34,772 nt of DNA from Methylophaga sp. (GTDB lineage Bacteria; Pseudomonadota; Gammaproteobacteria; Nitrosococcales; Methylophagaceae), in NCBI GenBank assembly GCA_002733105.1, contig NVUI01000010.1:4010-38781 (forward strand), given 5' to 3'. The notes under the pieces are model-generated. The model was given only the letters and a program-made list of their open reading frames with translations. It searched no databases and had not been told where the DNA came from. This document shows positions 27,178 to 34,772 of the stretch, piece after piece (the first letter of the stretch is position 1; every line of letters begins with the position of its first letter). The position numbers and the translations under genes were made by a program.

Positions 27178-28449
27178 ATGAGCGACGATAAGAACAACGA
27201 CGATAAACTGCTTTATTGCTCTTTTTGTGGAAAAAGTCAGCACGAAGTCAAAAAGCTTATTGCAGGACCTTCGGTGTTTGTCTGCGATGAGTGTGTTGAC
27301 TTGTGCAATGATATTATCCGTGAAGAAATGCAGGATAGTGTAGAAGAGCAAGCTGAAACTTCGCTACCAACACCACGTGAAATCAATGAAGCACTTGATA
27401 ATTATGTGATAGGACAAGATAGAGCTAAGCGTGTGTTATCGGTGGCTGTTTATAATCACTACAAACGTCTTAATTTCAGCCATAAGAAGGATGATGTTGA
27501 ATTATCAAAAAGTAATATTTTACTGATTGGTCCGACGGGGAGTGGTAAAACACTGTTAGCAGAAACATTGGCACGGCAGCTAAATGTTCCTTTTACCATG
27601 GCTGATGCCACAACATTGACTGAAGCCGGTTATGTTGGTGAGGATGTTGAAAATATTATCCAAAAACTATTACAGAAATGTGATTATGATGTTGAAAAAG
27701 CAGAAACAGGTATTGTTTATATTGATGAAATAGACAAAATTTCTCGCAAATCTGAGAACCCTTCGATCACCCGTGATGTCTCTGGTGAAGGTGTCCAGCA
27801 GGCTTTGCTAAAATTGATCGAAGGCACAACTGCTTCCGTTCCACCTCAAGGTGGTAGAAAACATCCACAACAAGAATTTTTACAGGTTGATACTAGTAAG
27901 ATACTATTTATTTGTGGTGGTGCATTTGCTGGTCTTGACAAAATTATTCGTAATCGTTCTCGCAAAGGCGGAATTGGGTTTTCTGCCGAAGTACAAAGTG
28001 TTGATGATGGAAGTCAAGTTAGTGAAGTACTAAAAACAGTCGAGCCTGAAGATCTTATACGATTTGGTTTGATTCCAGAGTTTGTAGGCCGACTACCGGT
28101 TGTTGCTACTTTGAATGAGCTTGATGAAGATGCGTTAGTGCAAATTCTAACTGAGCCTAAAAATTCATTAATGAAGCAATATCAGAAATTGTTTGAAATG
28201 GAAGGTGCTGCTATTGAATTTAGAGAAGATGCTTTAAAAGCCATTGCCCGTAAAGCAATGGATCGTAAAACAGGTGCACGCGGACTACGCTCTATCATTG
28301 AAAATGTATTACTTGATACGATGTTTGATCTTCCTTCCACTGACAATGTATCAAAAGTAGTCATTGATGAAAGTGTGATCAATGGGGAAAATGCTCCTAT
28401 ACTTATTTATGAAGATCAGCCGGCAAGCATTGCATCAGGTGAGAGTTAA
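27178..28449 (+). CDS. clpX: ATP-dependent Clp protease ATP-binding subunit ClpX
   Basis: ClpX is a hexameric AAA+ unfoldase that feeds ClpP. The N-terminal zinc-binding domain has four cysteines (Cys14, 17, 36, 39). Walker A is GPTGSGKT at 118-125, Walker B is [10 protein letters not shown], and the substrate-gripping pore loop is in GYVGED. The sensor-2 region is [11 protein letters not shown]-type ClpP-binding residues appear as KGGIGFSAE. The length of 423 is usual. A weak terminator-like hairpin and a heat-shock promoter for lon follow it. Confidence 0.97.
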   Translation: MSDDKNNDDKLLYCSFCGKSQHEVKKLIAGPSVFVCDECVDLCNDIIREEMQDSVEEQAETSLPTPREINEALDNYVIGQDRAKRVLSVAVYNHYKRLNFSHKKDDVELSKSNILLIGPTGSGKTLLAETLARQLNVPFTMADATTLTEAGYVGEDVENIIQKLLQKCDYDVEKAETGIVYIDEIDKISRKSENPSITRDVSGEGVQQALLKLIEGTTASVPPQGGRKHPQQEFLQVDTSKILFICGGAFAGLDKIIRNRSRKGGIGFSAEVQSVDDGSQVSEVLKTVEPEDLIRFGLIPEFVGRLPVVATLNELDEDALVQILTEPKNSLMKQYQKLFEMEGAAIEFREDALKAIARKAMDRKTGARGLRSIIENVLLDTMFDLPSTDNVSKVVIDESVINGENAPILIYEDQPASIASGES

Positions 28450-28464
28450 CATAACTGAGTTCAA

Positions 28465-28512
28465 TAATCTGCTGAGTAATGGCATTTTGTACACTACAGA
28501 TTAGATTTTTTT
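28465..28512 (+). terminator. Weak terminator after clpX
   Basis: TAATCTG (28465-28471) pairs with CAGATTA (28497-28503), a perfect 7-bp stem with a large 25-nt loop, followed by GA and seven T (28506-28512). The stem is AT-rich, so termination may be partial and some readthrough into lon is possible. Confidence 0.5.
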
Positions 28513-28534
28513 CATACATATTGATGTGTGATTG

Positions 28535-28562
28535 CTTGAATTTCTGATATTTACCCCCATTA
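28535..28562 (+). promoter_or_regulatory. Sigma-32 heat-shock promoter of lon
   Basis: CTTGAA (28535-28540) and CCCCATTA (28555-28562) are separated by 14 bp, matching the RpoH consensus CTTGAA-N13-15-CCCCAT. The predicted start lies about 50 nt before the lon ATG. lon is a classic heat-shock gene in E. coli. Confidence 0.8.
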
Positions 28563-28618
28563 GTTTTATCATCACTATCGAAAGATAAAATTGCTGCTTA
28601 TTGAATAAGGTCCCTTAG

Positions 28619-31051
28619 ATGGAAAATGAATTAGATACTACATCAACAGATAATGCACTGGTAATGGTTCCTGTATTACCACTACGAGATGTTGTCGTAT
28701 ATCCCTATATGGTTATTCCACTGTTTGTTGGGCGAGAGAAGTCGATCAAGGCGCTTGAAGCTGCGACGGATGAAAATAAACAGGTGTTATTGGTTGCACA
28801 AAAAGATTCATCAGAAGATGAACCCTCAACTGACAAATTGTATGAAACCGGTACATTGGCAAATATTTTACAATTATTGAAATTACCTGACGGTACAGTC
28901 AAAGTATTGGTGGAAGGGGATAATCGAGCCAATGTTGTTTATTTCGGTACGGATAAGGAATATTTACAAGCTGAAGTCGCTCCCTTTATTAAAGAACAGC
29001 CAGATGAGCGTGAAGCCGAAGTATTAATGCGATCGTTATTAAGCCAGTTTGAACAATATGTAAAATTGAATAAAAAGATCCCACCAGAGGTGATTTCATC
29101 ATTAGCCAGTATTGATGATGCCAGTCGTATGGCTGATACAGTTGCGGCACATATGACGCTCAAACTCGAAGACAAACAACTCTTACTTGAAATGAGTAAT
29201 GTAAATGATCGTATCGAGAAATTGATGGCTTTTCTTGAAGCAGAAATTGATATTCAGCATATTGAGAAACGTATCCGTAGTCGTGTTAAAAAGCAAATGG
29301 AAAAAAGCCAGCGCGAATATTATCTTAATGAGCAAATGAAAGCTGTTCAGAAAGAGTTAGGTGAAATTGACGATACTGCAAATGAAATTGATGATATTAG
29401 TGAAAAAATAGCTAAAGCAGGCATGCCCGCAGAAGCAAAAACAAAGGCAGAATCTGAGTTGAAGAAACTCAAAATGATGTCTTCTATGTCGGCAGAAGCA
29501 ACGGTCGTCAGAAACTACATTGAGTGTTTGTTAGAAGTACCTTGGAAAAAACGTTCACGTGTTGTACTTGATTTAGAGCGTGCTCAGAAAATATTAGATG
29601 AAGATCACTATGGCCTGGAAAAGGTAAAAGAACGTATTCTTGAATATTTGGCGGTGCAGCATCGAGTTAAAAAGTTAAAAGGCCCGATATTGTGCTTAGT
29701 TGGACCTCCTGGTGTGGGTAAAACATCAGTGGCAGAGTCCATTGCGCGTGCAACCAATAGAAAATTCTCTCGAATGGCTTTAGGTGGTGTTCGTGATGAA
29801 GCTGAAATTCGTGGTCATCGTCGTACTTATATTGGTTCAATGCCCGGTAAAGTGATACAAAACATTTCCAAAACAGGTGTTCGTAATCCTTTATTCCTGT
29901 TAGATGAAATAGATAAAATGGCTCAAGACTTTAGGGGCGATCCGGCATCGGCATTATTAGAAGTCCTTGATCCTGAGCAGAACTCAACTTTTACAGATCA
30001 TTATTTAGAAGTTGAGTATGACCTGTCGGATGTTATGTTTGTGTGTACAGCGAATACTTTAAATATTCCAGATGCACTGAGAGATAGGATGGAAATTATT
30101 CGTCTTTCAGGGTACACAGAAGATGAAAAACTGAATATTTCTATTCAATACCTTTTGCCAAAAGCCTTGAAAGATAATGGCTTGAAGAAAGATGAAGTAG
30201 AAATTGAACATGCTGCTATTTTAGAAATAATCCGCCGTTATACGCGTGAAGCAGGTGTGCGAAGTTTGCAGCGTGAAATTTCAAAAATTTGTCGCAAAGT
30301 GGTCAAGAAAATCCTACAAGATAAGCCCGCAGAAAAATTGATCGTGAATGTTGATAATTTAGAAGATTATCTTGGTGTTTATGTTTTCCAATATGGTTTA
30401 GCTGAAGAAGCAGATCAAGTCGGTCAGGTCACCGGTTTAGCTTGGACAGAAGTAGGCGGAGAGTTATTAACGATCGAAACAGCCGTTATGACGGGTAAAG
30501 GCAAAGCGGCCTACACTGGTAAATTAGGCGATGTGATGCAGGAATCAATTCAAGCAGCAACAACGGTTGTACGTTCACGTGCATCTGATTGGGGTATCGC
30601 TGCTGATTTTATGCAAAATCATGATATACATATCCATGTGCCAGAAGGTGCGACCCCTAAAGACGGCCCTAGTGCAGGTGTAGGAATGTGTACAGCTTTG
30701 GTATCAGCGATTACCAATATTCCCGTCCGAGCGAATGTGGCCATGACAGGAGAGATTACTTTACGTGGTGAAGTGTTGCCAATAGGCGGCTTAAAAGAAA
30801 AACTACTTGCTGCCCACCGAGGTGGAATTGATACGGTTCTTATTCCTAAAGATAATGTTAAAGATTTAAAAGAAATTCCAGACAATGTGAAGCAAGGTTT
30901 AGAAATTATTCCGGTCCGCTGGATTACCGAAGTACTTGAAGTAGCATTACAGAGCATGCCTAAACCGGCATCAGATGTTGTTGATAATGAAAAAGTCATT
31001 GCTAAAGATAAAGTCGGTTTTCCTGAGGCTACCCCGCAAAATAGACACTAA
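28619..31051 (+). CDS. lon: ATP-dependent protease La (Lon)
   Basis: Lon is a homohexameric AAA+ serine protease that removes misfolded and short-lived regulatory proteins. The 810-residue protein has the N-terminal substrate domain (about 15-210; VPVLPLRDVVVYPYMVIPLFVG), a coiled-coil linker, Walker A GPPGVGKT at 362-369, Walker B LFLLDEIDKM, and the protease domain with the Ser685/Lys728 catalytic dyad in KDGPSAGVGM and GGLKEKLL. The C-terminal tail is longer than that of the 784-residue E. coli enzyme. It has its own sigma-32 promoter. The SPOR gene follows after 18 nt. Confidence 0.98.
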   Translation: MENELDTTSTDNALVMVPVLPLRDVVVYPYMVIPLFVGREKSIKALEAATDENKQVLLVAQKDSSEDEPSTDKLYETGTLANILQLLKLPDGTVKVLVEGDNRANVVYFGTDKEYLQAEVAPFIKEQPDEREAEVLMRSLLSQFEQYVKLNKKIPPEVISSLASIDDASRMADTVAAHMTLKLEDKQLLLEMSNVNDRIEKLMAFLEAEIDIQHIEKRIRSRVKKQMEKSQREYYLNEQMKAVQKELGEIDDTANEIDDISEKIAKAGMPAEAKTKAESELKKLKMMSSMSAEATVVRNYIECLLEVPWKKRSRVVLDLERAQKILDEDHYGLEKVKERILEYLAVQHRVKKLKGPILCLVGPPGVGKTSVAESIARATNRKFSRMALGGVRDEAEIRGHRRTYIGSMPGKVIQNISKTGVRNPLFLLDEIDKMAQDFRGDPASALLEVLDPEQNSTFTDHYLEVEYDLSDVMFVCTANTLNIPDALRDRMEIIRLSGYTEDEKLNISIQYLLPKALKDNGLKKDEVEIEHAAILEIIRRYTREAGVRSLQREISKICRKVVKKILQDKPAEKLIVNVDNLEDYLGVYVFQYGLAEEADQVGQVTGLAWTEVGGELLTIETAVMTGKGKAAYTGKLGDVMQESIQAATTVVRSRASDWGIAADFMQNHDIHIHVPEGATPKDGPSAGVGMCTALVSAITNIPVRANVAMTGEITLRGEVLPIGGLKEKLLAAHRGGIDTVLIPKDNVKDLKEIPDNVKQGLEIIPVRWITEVLEVALQSMPKPASDVVDNEKVIAKDKVGFPEATPQNRH

Positions 31052-31069
31052 AATTTAGAGGAAGACACA

Positions 31070-31720
31070 ATGACACTTATTCAGAAACAGAGGCTTATTG
31101 GTGCTGTGTTGTTATTGTGTGTGATTTTAGCTGCAGCATTTTTCTTGATGAGTAATGCCCGCCAAGGTACTGAAAATATCGATGTAATAGAACAGATTGA
31201 AAAACCATTTACATCGGTAATTGCACCAATAACAGAGGATGATGTACAGACGCTGGATTATGGGCAAGAAACACTATTAGACCCACATCATCTGAGTGAA
31301 CAAGCAGAAGCGGCAACAAATAGCAGCAAAAATAGTGTTGCTGAAATAGTAGAAAAGGTCAACACTGTTCCAGCTCCAGCTCCAGCTCCAGCTCCAGCTC
31401 CAGCTCCAGCTCCAGCTCCAGCTCCAGCTCCAGCTCCAGCTCCAGCTCCAGCTCCAAAAGTTGAGGTGTCACCAGACTCACCCGCGTGGGTTTTGCAGTT
31501 AGCTAGCTTTACCGTGAAAGATAATGCTGAGGCTTTAAACTCTCAAGCTCATAAAATGGGTTATAAAACAGTGATAGAAAGCAGTCGTAATACTAAAGGG
31601 ATAATCTATCGCGTACGATTGCTACCGATGGGTGATAAGGCAGCCGTTGAGAAGATGTCAGTAGAGCTTGATAAAAAACTAAATTTAGCTACGCAGATCA
31701 TGCAATATAAGCCAAAATAA
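31070..31720 (+). CDS. SPOR-domain membrane protein, DedD-like
   Basis: This 216-residue bitopic protein has one N-terminal transmembrane helix (about 9-27). A periplasmic linker with a perfect Pro-Ala run (about 101-129) follows, and then a C-terminal SPOR domain (about 137-214; PAWVLQLASFTVKDNAEAL, IYRVRLLPM). SPOR domains bind denuded glycan strands at the division septum. The position directly before cvpA-purF is that of dedD in E. coli, and the domain layout matches DedD. AGAGGAAG precedes the ATG. The Pro-Ala stretch is encoded by an uninterrupted hexanucleotide repeat, described separately. Confidence 0.87.
   Translation: MTLIQKQRLIGAVLLLCVILAAAFFLMSNARQGTENIDVIEQIEKPFTSVIAPITEDDVQTLDYGQETLLDPHHLSEQAEAATNSSKNSVAEIVEKVNTVPAPAPAPAPAPAPAPAPAPAPAPAPAPAPKVEVSPDSPAWVLQLASFTVKDNAEALNSQAHKMGYKTVIESSRNTKGIIYRVRLLPMGDKAAVEKMSVELDKKLNLATQIMQYKPK
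31370..31453 (+). repeat. Hexanucleotide tandem repeat (CCAGCT x14)
   Basis: Fourteen perfect copies of CCAGCT, followed by CCA, encode (Pro-Ala)14-Pro in the linker of the SPOR protein. There is no synonymous variation between copies, which suggests recent slippage expansion. Units of 6 bp keep the reading frame, so copy-number change alters linker length rather than switching the gene off. Confidence 0.97.
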
Positions 31721-31768
31721 ATAGTCTTAAATAGACCATTAATTCTGGGTTCATGTGGATCAATCTGG

Positions 31769-31774
31769 TAGAAT
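31769..31774 (+). promoter_or_regulatory. Possible extended -10 promoter before cvpA
   Basis: TG-G-TAGAAT has the extended -10 form with a 5/6 match, 39 nt before the cvpA ATG. No good -35 is visible. It could give cvpA-purF expression independent of the SPOR gene. Confidence 0.35.
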
Positions 31775-31813
31775 TCCCCGTGTTAATATCACCGAATACC
31801 TGTTGAGGTCATT

Positions 31814-32305
31814 ATGCTTTGGGTCGACTATCTGATTATTGGGATCATCTTGATGTCTGCGGGGATCAGTATTGTCCGTGGTTTTATTAAAGAAGTCTTA
31901 TCCTTAGCCAGTTGGATAGTGTCATTTTGGGTTGCAATGGTATTTCATCCCCATCTTGCTACATTATTAATTGATTATGTATCAACACCCTCGATTAGGT
32001 TGTTTGCCGCTTTTTTTGCATTGTTTGTGGTGACGTTAATTCTGGGGGCACTTATTAATCACTTAATCTCACAATTAGTTGAGAAGACAGGATTGACCGG
32101 TACAGACAGATCGTTAGGAGTGATTTTTGGTATTTTACGAGGTGTTGCTATTGTTACTTTACTGGTATTAGTCGCCGGTGCGACACCTATGCCAACAGAT
32201 AATTGGTGGCAAAACTCGGTATTACTTGAACATTTTGAATCGTTGGCCGTTTGGGTGAAAAACCTGTTGCCAGCAGACATTGCAGAATATATTAATTTTA
32301 ACTAG
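31814..32305 (+). CDS. cvpA: Colicin V production protein family membrane protein
   Basis: CvpA is a small inner-membrane protein originally found to be needed for colicin V production; its basic role is still unclear. The 163-residue protein has four hydrophobic segments (about 5-23, 28-45, 62-85, 104-121) and the family start [21 protein letters not shown] followed by [12 protein letters not shown]. It lies 8 nt upstream of purF, the conserved arrangement in E. coli and other gammaproteobacteria. Confidence 0.93.
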   Translation: MLWVDYLIIGIILMSAGISIVRGFIKEVLSLASWIVSFWVAMVFHPHLATLLIDYVSTPSIRLFAAFFALFVVTLILGALINHLISQLVEKTGLTGTDRSLGVIFGILRGVAIVTLLVLVAGATPMPTDNWWQNSVLLEHFESLAVWVKNLLPADIAEYINFN

Positions 32306-32313
32306 GACATTTT

Positions 32314-33822
32314 ATGTGCGGAATTATTGGCATTGTCGGTCAATCAGAAGTTAACCAATCAATTTATGATGGGTTAACGGTATTACAGCATAGAGGCCAA
32401 GATGCTGCTGGAATCGTGACTTGTGATAATAGTGGACAGTTTTTTCTTCGTAAAGATAATGGATTGGTTAAAGATGTGTTTCATACACGGCACATGTTAC
32501 GTTTACAGGGTAATATGGGAATTGGCCATGTTCGCTACCCCACCGCAGGTTGCTCTACTTCAGCAGAAGCACAGCCATTCTATGTCAACTCGCCATTTGG
32601 TATCGCATTAGCGCATAACGGTAATTTAACCAATACCAAAGAGCTTAAACGAGAATTGTTTGAAAGCGACCGACGTCACTTGAATACCAATTCAGACTCT
32701 GAAGTATTACTTAACATTCTGGCAAATGAGCTGCAAAAAACAGAGCAAGTTAAACCTCAAGCAGAGGACATATTCAAAGCGGTTCAAGCCCTACATCTGC
32801 GTTGTAAAGGTGCATATGCTGTCGTTGCGATGATAGCAGGGGTTGGTATTATAGCGTTCCGTGACCCCTATGGCATACGTCCTGTTGTTATCGGTAAACG
32901 CATTACTGAGCAAGGAAGTGAACATATTATCGCTTCTGAAAGTGTCGCTATTGATTTACTTGATTTTGAATTAGTACGTGATATTGCTCCTGGAGAATGT
33001 GTGTTTATCGATCTTCATGGCCATCTTCACGCACAACAATGTGCAGAGGCACCGGTTATGTCTCCCTGTATTTTTGAATATGTTTATTTTGCTCGGCCTG
33101 ATTCCATCATTGATGGTATTTCTGTTCATAAAAGCCGCATGCGTATGGGAGAGAAATTAGCACGAAAAATTGAACGCGAGTTTCCTAATCATGATATCGA
33201 TGTAGTGATCCCAATACCTGATACTAGTCGCAGTGCTGCCGTACAATTATCTGACGAGCTGGGTGTGGTTTATCGAGAAGGGTTTATTAAAAATCGCTAC
33301 ATTGGTCGGACATTTATTATGCCGGGGCAAACCCAACGTAAAAAATCAGTGCGTCAAAAATTAAATGCGATTGGTTTTGAGTTTAAAGATAAAAATGTTT
33401 TATTGGTAGATGATTCTATTGTGCGAGGCACCACTTCTCAGCAGATAGTTCAAATGGCTCGTGATGCGGGTGCTAAAAAAGTCTATTTTGCCTCAGCTGC
33501 TCCTCCTGTTCGTTATCCGAATGTTTATGGCATAGATATGCCTTCTGTAGATGAATTTGTTGCGCATAATCGTACAACTGAACAGGTAGCAGAAGAAATT
33601 GGTGCAGACTGGTTAATCTACCAAGAACTAGAAGACCTTATTGAGGCGGTTAATAAAAACCACAAAGTGCAGCGTTTTGATACCTCGTGTTTTAATGCTG
33701 AATATATTACTGGAGATGTAGATAGTACCTATCTTGATTACATTGATTCACTGCGTAATGATGCATCAAAACAACAAGCAGATGAAAATGTAGCTGTAAT
33801 AGAGATACACAATAATGCTTAA
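32314..33822 (+). CDS. purF: Amidophosphoribosyltransferase
   Basis: The enzyme transfers the amide nitrogen of glutamine to PRPP, the first step of purine synthesis. After Met removal the nucleophile is the N-terminal cysteine of CGIIGIVGQ. There is no propeptide, as in E. coli PurF. The glutaminase domain (about 1-235) includes [20 protein letters not shown] and LAHNGNLTN. The phosphoribosyltransferase domain carries the PRPP loop [14 protein letters not shown]. The length of 502 is close to E. coli. AGGA lies 8 nt before the ATG. It ends the dedD-like/cvpA/purF group. Confidence 0.98.
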   Translation: MCGIIGIVGQSEVNQSIYDGLTVLQHRGQDAAGIVTCDNSGQFFLRKDNGLVKDVFHTRHMLRLQGNMGIGHVRYPTAGCSTSAEAQPFYVNSPFGIALAHNGNLTNTKELKRELFESDRRHLNTNSDSEVLLNILANELQKTEQVKPQAEDIFKAVQALHLRCKGAYAVVAMIAGVGIIAFRDPYGIRPVVIGKRITEQGSEHIIASESVAIDLLDFELVRDIAPGECVFIDLHGHLHAQQCAEAPVMSPCIFEYVYFARPDSIIDGISVHKSRMRMGEKLARKIEREFPNHDIDVVIPIPDTSRSAAVQLSDELGVVYREGFIKNRYIGRTFIMPGQTQRKKSVRQKLNAIGFEFKDKNVLLVDDSIVRGTTSQQIVQMARDAGAKKVYFASAAPPVRYPNVYGIDMPSVDEFVAHNRTTEQVAEEIGADWLIYQELEDLIEAVNKNHKVQRFDTSCFNAEYITGDVDSTYLDYIDSLRNDASKQQADENVAVIEIHNNA

Positions 33823-33868
33823 TAATTTCTATCGGCTTTAAAGGTTTGCTAATAATGCAGATTGAACT

Positions 33869-33897
33869 TTGCTGTTTCCCTTATTTTCTTATATAAT
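33869..33897 (+). promoter_or_regulatory. Sigma-70 promoter of yceD-rpmF-plsX
   Basis: TTGCTG (33869-33874) and a perfect TATAAT (33892-33897) are spaced by exactly 17 bp. The predicted start at about 33904 leaves only about four nucleotides before the yceD ATG at 33908, which has no ribosome binding site. This predicts a leaderless or nearly leaderless mRNA. Confidence 0.65.
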
Positions 33898-33907
33898 TCC
33901 GTCGATT

Positions 33908-34429
33908 ATGCACCAGAAATTACCACAAGAACTCGATCCCTTTCGATATGCTCAAAATGGTTTAGAGTTAGAAGGTGAACTTCAACTATTAAGTATGAAT
34001 CGTTTAGCCAAATATCTTCATAATGATGAAGGTGTGGTCGATATTACGATGAAATTTGATGTTGATGAAACAGGCACGCCATATATGCGTGGCCAGTTTC
34101 AAGTAACTTTATCTCTGAATTGTGAACGTTGCACTCAAGCAATGGATCTTGAGTTAAAAGTCGACAGTTTATTGGCGATAGTTAAAAGTGAAATAAAAGT
34201 GGAAGGATTAGCTGAACAATATGAACCGTGGGTTATTGATACTAATGACCTCGTTATATTGAGTTCAGTGGTTGAAGATGAACTGATTTTGGCATTACCT
34301 CTGGTGCCACGGCATGACCATGACTGTTTACCTGAAGAGGTATGGTCTGCAGGGGATGATTTAAATGTGGAAGAAGAAAAACCAGCTTCTCCATTTGCAG
34401 TGCTTTCAGCACTAAAAGTAAAAAATTGA
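33908..34429 (+). CDS. yceD: YceD family protein (DUF177), 23S rRNA accumulation
   Basis: YceD proteins are needed for normal 23S rRNA accumulation in E. coli and plants and are linked to ribosomal protein L32. From the ATG at 33908 the protein is 173 residues, the same as E. coli YceD. It contains the LNCERCTQAM cysteine pair, VVEDELILALPLVPRH and the conserved end SPFAVLSALK. An in-frame TTG at 33869 lies on the promoter -35, so it cannot be the start if that promoter is used. rpmF follows after 30 nt. Confidence 0.93.
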   Translation: MHQKLPQELDPFRYAQNGLELEGELQLLSMNRLAKYLHNDEGVVDITMKFDVDETGTPYMRGQFQVTLSLNCERCTQAMDLELKVDSLLAIVKSEIKVEGLAEQYEPWVIDTNDLVILSSVVEDELILALPLVPRHDHDCLPEEVWSAGDDLNVEEEKPASPFAVLSALKVKN

Positions 34430-34459
34430 ATTTATTTATTTGGGGTAGGAGTTAAACTA

Positions 34460-34639
34460 ATGGCTGTTCAAAAAAGCAAAAAAAGCACATCTCGTCGTGG
34501 CATGCGTCGCTCACATGATGCATTAACAGAAACAACGTTATCTGTTGATTCAACATCAGGTGAGTTACATCGTCGTCATAACGTGTCTGCTGATGGGTAT
34601 TACCGTGGTCGTAAAGTTATTACTAGCGCAGGTGAATAA
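34460..34639 (+). CDS. rpmF: 50S ribosomal protein L32
   Basis: This 59-residue basic protein begins [21 protein letters not shown], the L32 signature, and ends [20 protein letters not shown]. It has no zinc-binding CxxC pair, so it is the cysteine-free form common in gammaproteobacteria. TAGGAG lies 8 nt before the ATG. It sits between yceD and plsX as in E. coli, coupling ribosome and phospholipid synthesis genes. Confidence 0.97.
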   Translation: MAVQKSKKSTSRRGMRRSHDALTETTLSVDSTSGELHRRHNVSADGYYRGRKVITSAGE

Positions 34640-34651
34640 GGCGTCAATCTA

Positions 34652-34772
34652 TTGAGTCTTACAATATCTATAGATGCTATGGGCGGGGATCACGGACCTG
34701 AGGTTGTGATCCCCGCTACTATTTCAGCACTTAAATCTTATCCTGACGTCAAATTTATACTGGTTGGCGATC
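34652..34772 (+). CDS. plsX: Phosphate acyltransferase PlsX, N-terminal part (partial)
   Basis: PlsX converts acyl-ACP to acyl-phosphate for phosphatidic acid synthesis. Only the first 40 codons are in the window. The sequence [20 protein letters not shown], followed by [19 protein letters not shown], is the family N-terminus with the DxMGGD motif. The only suitable start is TTG 34652, because TAA of rpmF is the upstream in-frame stop and the next ATG lies inside the motif. AAGG lies about 10 nt upstream. Confidence 0.93.
   Translation, partial: MSLTISIDAMGGDHGPEVVIPATISALKSYPDVKFILVGD

Noticed and set aside
30619..30999. 126-codon minus-strand ORF inside lon
   Set aside because: It lies opposite the conserved Lon protease domain and has no independent support.

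Overview
The window looks like core chromosome of a moderately AT-rich gammaproteobacterium. Gene order matches conserved gammaproteobacterial blocks: dapA-bamC-MBL-purC, ilvI-ilvH-ilvC, holD-rimI, amgK-murU, tRNA-Leu-tig-clpP-clpX-lon, SPOR/dedD-cvpA-purF and yceD-rpmF-plsX. The DapA, PurC and YceD lengths match the E. coli proteins. Placement near Piscirickettsiaceae/Thiotrichales-type organisms such as Methylophaga or Cycloclasticus is a guess from memory of such genomes, not a computed result. I see no IS element, prophage, CRISPR array, plasmid gene or integration scar.

Layout. 1-507: 5' end of nrdA (minus strand) with a regulatory region containing paired NrdR-type boxes and a DnaA box. 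508-975: bcp peroxiredoxin, minus strand. 1302-4722: dapA, bamC, an MBL hydrolase and purC, tightly packed. 4790-5839: pyrC, convergent. 5840-6247: a long leader before ilvI with a small ORF and competing hairpins. 6248-9566: ilvI-ilvH-ilvC, closed by a strong terminator. 9674-13193: pssA, a leucine-rich leader peptide, then leuA-holD-rimI. 13302-13898: a PuuD/Urate_ox_N-like membrane protein behind an FNR-type box. 14094-16195: argD-argF. 16185-17860: murU and amgK (peptidoglycan recycling), minus strand. 18061-18573: an unrecognised exported protein. 18577-20804: yceF-type Maf and pgm, minus strand. 20890-24890: fieF, then a NERD-domain protein, a cytosolic-type 5'-nucleotidase and an HDOD-GAF protein. 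24960-25044: tRNA-Leu(UAG). 25111-31051: tig, clpP, clpX and lon (protein folding and proteolysis). 31070-33822: a SPOR protein, cvpA and purF. 33908-34772: yceD, rpmF and the start of plsX.

Functionally the window covers branched-chain amino acid, lysine, arginine, purine and pyrimidine synthesis, phospholipid synthesis, outer-membrane and cell-wall maintenance and protein quality control. The most interesting parts are regulatory. A GTG-started leucine-rich leader peptide precedes leuA, and its Leu codons can pair with the leuA ribosome binding site. A second leader ORF overlaps the ilvI start. An FNR-like site precedes the PuuD-like gene, a sigma-32 promoter precedes lon, and a consensus promoter at yceD predicts a nearly leaderless mRNA. 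The least understood genes are the NERD/nucleotidase/HDOD-GAF group and the exported protein at 18061. No clearly new multi-gene system is evident.
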